The notes below the pieces were generated by a model. The model was not told where the DNA came from and made no database searches. It was given only the letters and a program-made list of their open reading frames with translations. From the NCBI GenBank assembly GCA_011390695.1, contig JAABRW010000078.1, positions 1-13,811 on the forward strand: a stretch of 13,811 nt of DNA, written 5' to 3'. The position numbers were made by a program, and so were the translations under genes. Source of the DNA: Desulfotignum sp. (GTDB lineage Bacteria; Desulfobacterota; Desulfobacteria; Desulfobacterales; Desulfobacteraceae). Within the stretch, counting starts at the first letter, position 1. Each line of letters begins with the position of its first letter. Shown one piece after another: positions 12,356-13,811 of this stretch.

Positions 12356-13811
12356 AACGGCAATTACCCCCACCCGGGAAGAGGATTACGCCCAGTGGTA
12401 TCAGGAGGTCATCAAGGCATCGGATATGGCGGAAAATTCACCGGTAAGGGGCTGTATGGTCATGAAACCCTGGGGGTATGCCATCTGGGAGAACATCATG
12501 AACCAGATGGATGCAGAATTCAAGAAAACCGGGGTTAAAAATGCCTATTTTCCTTTGTTTATTCCCTTGTCCTACCTGGAAAAAGAAGCTGAACATGTGG
12601 AGGGATTTGCCAAGGAATGCGCTGTGGTTACCCACCATAAACTGGAAAAAGGCAAAGACGGCAAACTGGTGCCGGCCGGCGAACTGGCCGAACCTTTGAT
12701 TGTCCGGCCCACTTCTGAAACCATTATCGGAGAATCCTTGTCCAGATGGACCTCTTCCTACCGGGACCTGCCCATCCTGCTGAACCAGTGGGCCAATGTG
12801 GTCCGATGGGAAATGCGTACCCGTATGTTTTTAAGAACCAGTGAGTTTTTGTGGCAGGAGGGACATACGGCCCATGCCACAAAACAGGAAGCAGTGCAAA
12901 GAACCATGCAGATGCTCGATCTGTATGCCGAATTTGTGGAAAAATGTCTGGCTATGCCCGTAATCAAGGGCCGTAAAACCATTTCAGAAAGATTTCCCGG
13001 CGCAGATGACACCACCTGTATTGAATCCATGATGCAGGACCGCCGGGCCCTCCAGGCAGGTACCTCCCATTTTCTGGGCCAGAATTTTGCCAAAGGCTCC
13101 GACATTCGGTTCCAGAACGAAGACGGCCAGGAGCAGTATGCCTGGACCACCTCCTGGGGCACCTCCACCCGGATGATCGGCGGCATGATCATGGTGCATT
13201 CAGATGATGACGGCCTGGTGGTGCCCCCGCGTATCGCCCCGGCCCATGTGGTGATCCTGCCCATCATCAAAAAAGGGGATGACAATACAAAGGTGCTGGA
13301 AAGCGCCAAAGCCCTGAAAGCAGCATTGCAGGCTGAAAAGTTTAATGACCGCGCGGTGGAAGTGGAAATCGATGACAGGGATATCGGCGGTACCAGGGGC
13401 TGGGACTGGGTGAAAAAAGGTATTCCCCTCCGGGTGGAACTCGGCCCCAGGGATATTGCCAACAACACCGTGTTCATGGCCCGCAGGGATATGCCGGCCA
13501 GCCAGAAGCAGAGCATGGACCAGGAGGTGTTTGTCAATACCATCTCCGAGATCCTGGACAGTATTCAACAGAATCTGTTTGATCGGGCCCTGGCGTTTCA
13601 AAAAGCCAATACCTTTCATATCGACACCAGACAGGAATTTTATGATCTGTATAAAAATACAAAAGGCGCCCATAACGGTGCTTTTGTTTTCTCCCACTGG
13701 TGCGGGTCCCGGGCATGTGAAGAACAGATTAAAAAAGATCTGTCCGTCACCATTCGGTGTATTCCATTTGACAGCCCAAAAGAACACGGCCAGTGTATCT
13801 GCTGTGAAAAA
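12339..13811 (+). CDS. proS: Prolyl-tRNA synthetase, archaeal/eukaryotic type, 3' end cut by window edge
   Basis: 491 residues are visible with no stop. This class II synthetase charges tRNA-Pro. It belongs to the archaeal/eukaryotic-like form rather than the long bacterial form: there is no INS editing insertion between the class II motifs, and a zinc-binding-like C-terminal domain is present. Motif 2 region is RTRMFLRTSEFLWQEGHT after LIVRPTSETII; motif 3 region is GTSTRMIGGMIM. The anticodon-binding domain begins near VVPPRIAPAHVVILPI. The Cys-bearing C-terminus (CGSRACEEQ, then RCIPFD and GQCICCEK) suggests only about ten residues are missing. The ATG has GGAGG (12328-12332) 6 nt upstream and overlaps ispG by 17 nt, so the two are co-transcribed and probably coupled. 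Confidence 0.96.
   Translation, partial: MGAKNKTAITPTREEDYAQWYQEVIKASDMAENSPVRGCMVMKPWGYAIWENIMNQMDAEFKKTGVKNAYFPLFIPLSYLEKEAEHVEGFAKECAVVTHHKLEKGKDGKLVPAGELAEPLIVRPTSETIIGESLSRWTSSYRDLPILLNQWANVVRWEMRTRMFLRTSEFLWQEGHTAHATKQEAVQRTMQMLDLYAEFVEKCLAMPVIKGRKTISERFPGADDTTCIESMMQDRRALQAGTSHFLGQNFAKGSDIRFQNEDGQEQYAWTTSWGTSTRMIGGMIMVHSDDDGLVVPPRIAPAHVVILPIIKKGDDNTKVLESAKALKAALQAEKFNDRAVEVEIDDRDIGGTRGWDWVKKGIPLRVELGPRDIANNTVFMARRDMPASQKQSMDQEVFVNTISEILDSIQQNLFDRALAFQKANTFHIDTRQEFYDLYKNTKGAHNGAFVFSHWCGSRACEEQIKKDLSVTIRCIPFDSPKEHGQCICCEK

Overview
The window looks like chromosomal DNA from a strictly anaerobic, sulfate-reducing-type deltaproteobacterium (Desulfobacterota, probably Desulfobacteraceae). 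This rests on roughly 50% GC, many sigma-54 activators, a Cys-rich small protein, an archaeal/eukaryotic-type ProRS and a cobamide operon containing cbiR. The genus is inferred and cannot be fixed from the sequence alone.

Layout. Bases 1-195 hold the 3' end of an unrecognised gene. A well-formed sigma-54 (-24/-12) promoter at 337-351, with palindromes just upstream, precedes a tight plus-strand operon. It encodes a 94-aa protein with a duplicated four-cysteine module, a GAF histidine kinase, and an NtrC-type response regulator (394-3168). Converging on it from the minus strand are a NifA-like GAF/AAA+/Fis activator and a DUF2892 membrane protein (4906-3178). A gap of about 550 bp (4907-5456) contains a CRP-like operator and a perfect 20-bp inverted repeat, but no convincing gene. 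A small orphan gene (5786-5457, minus) diverges from the cobamide operon.

The cobamide operon (5936-11139, plus) is cobU, a radical SAM protein, cobS, cobD (threonine-phosphate decarboxylase), cbiB and cbiR. Four junctions overlap and one gap is 13 nt, so it is almost certainly one transcript. A second sigma-54-like promoter lies at 5887-5902 directly upstream. The enzymes attach the aminopropanol linker (CobD, CbiB), activate cobinamide (CobU) and add the alpha-ribazole loop (CobS). CbiR is expected to cut foreign cobamides so that they can be rebuilt, so the set reads as late synthesis plus salvage and remodelling. No cobT, alpha-ribazole phosphatase or corrin-ring genes are present. No B12-box-like cobalamin riboswitch was recognised ahead of cobU.

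Downstream, ispG (MEP isoprenoid pathway) overlaps proS, which runs off the right edge probably only a few residues short of its end.

The most interesting features are the sigma-54-driven Cys-rich protein/kinase/regulator operon as a candidate redox- or metal-sensing system, the unusual sigma-54 promoter on a cobamide operon, shared TGTAAA/TTTACA half-sites upstream of both promoters, and the unexplained inverted-repeat element at 5097-5257.
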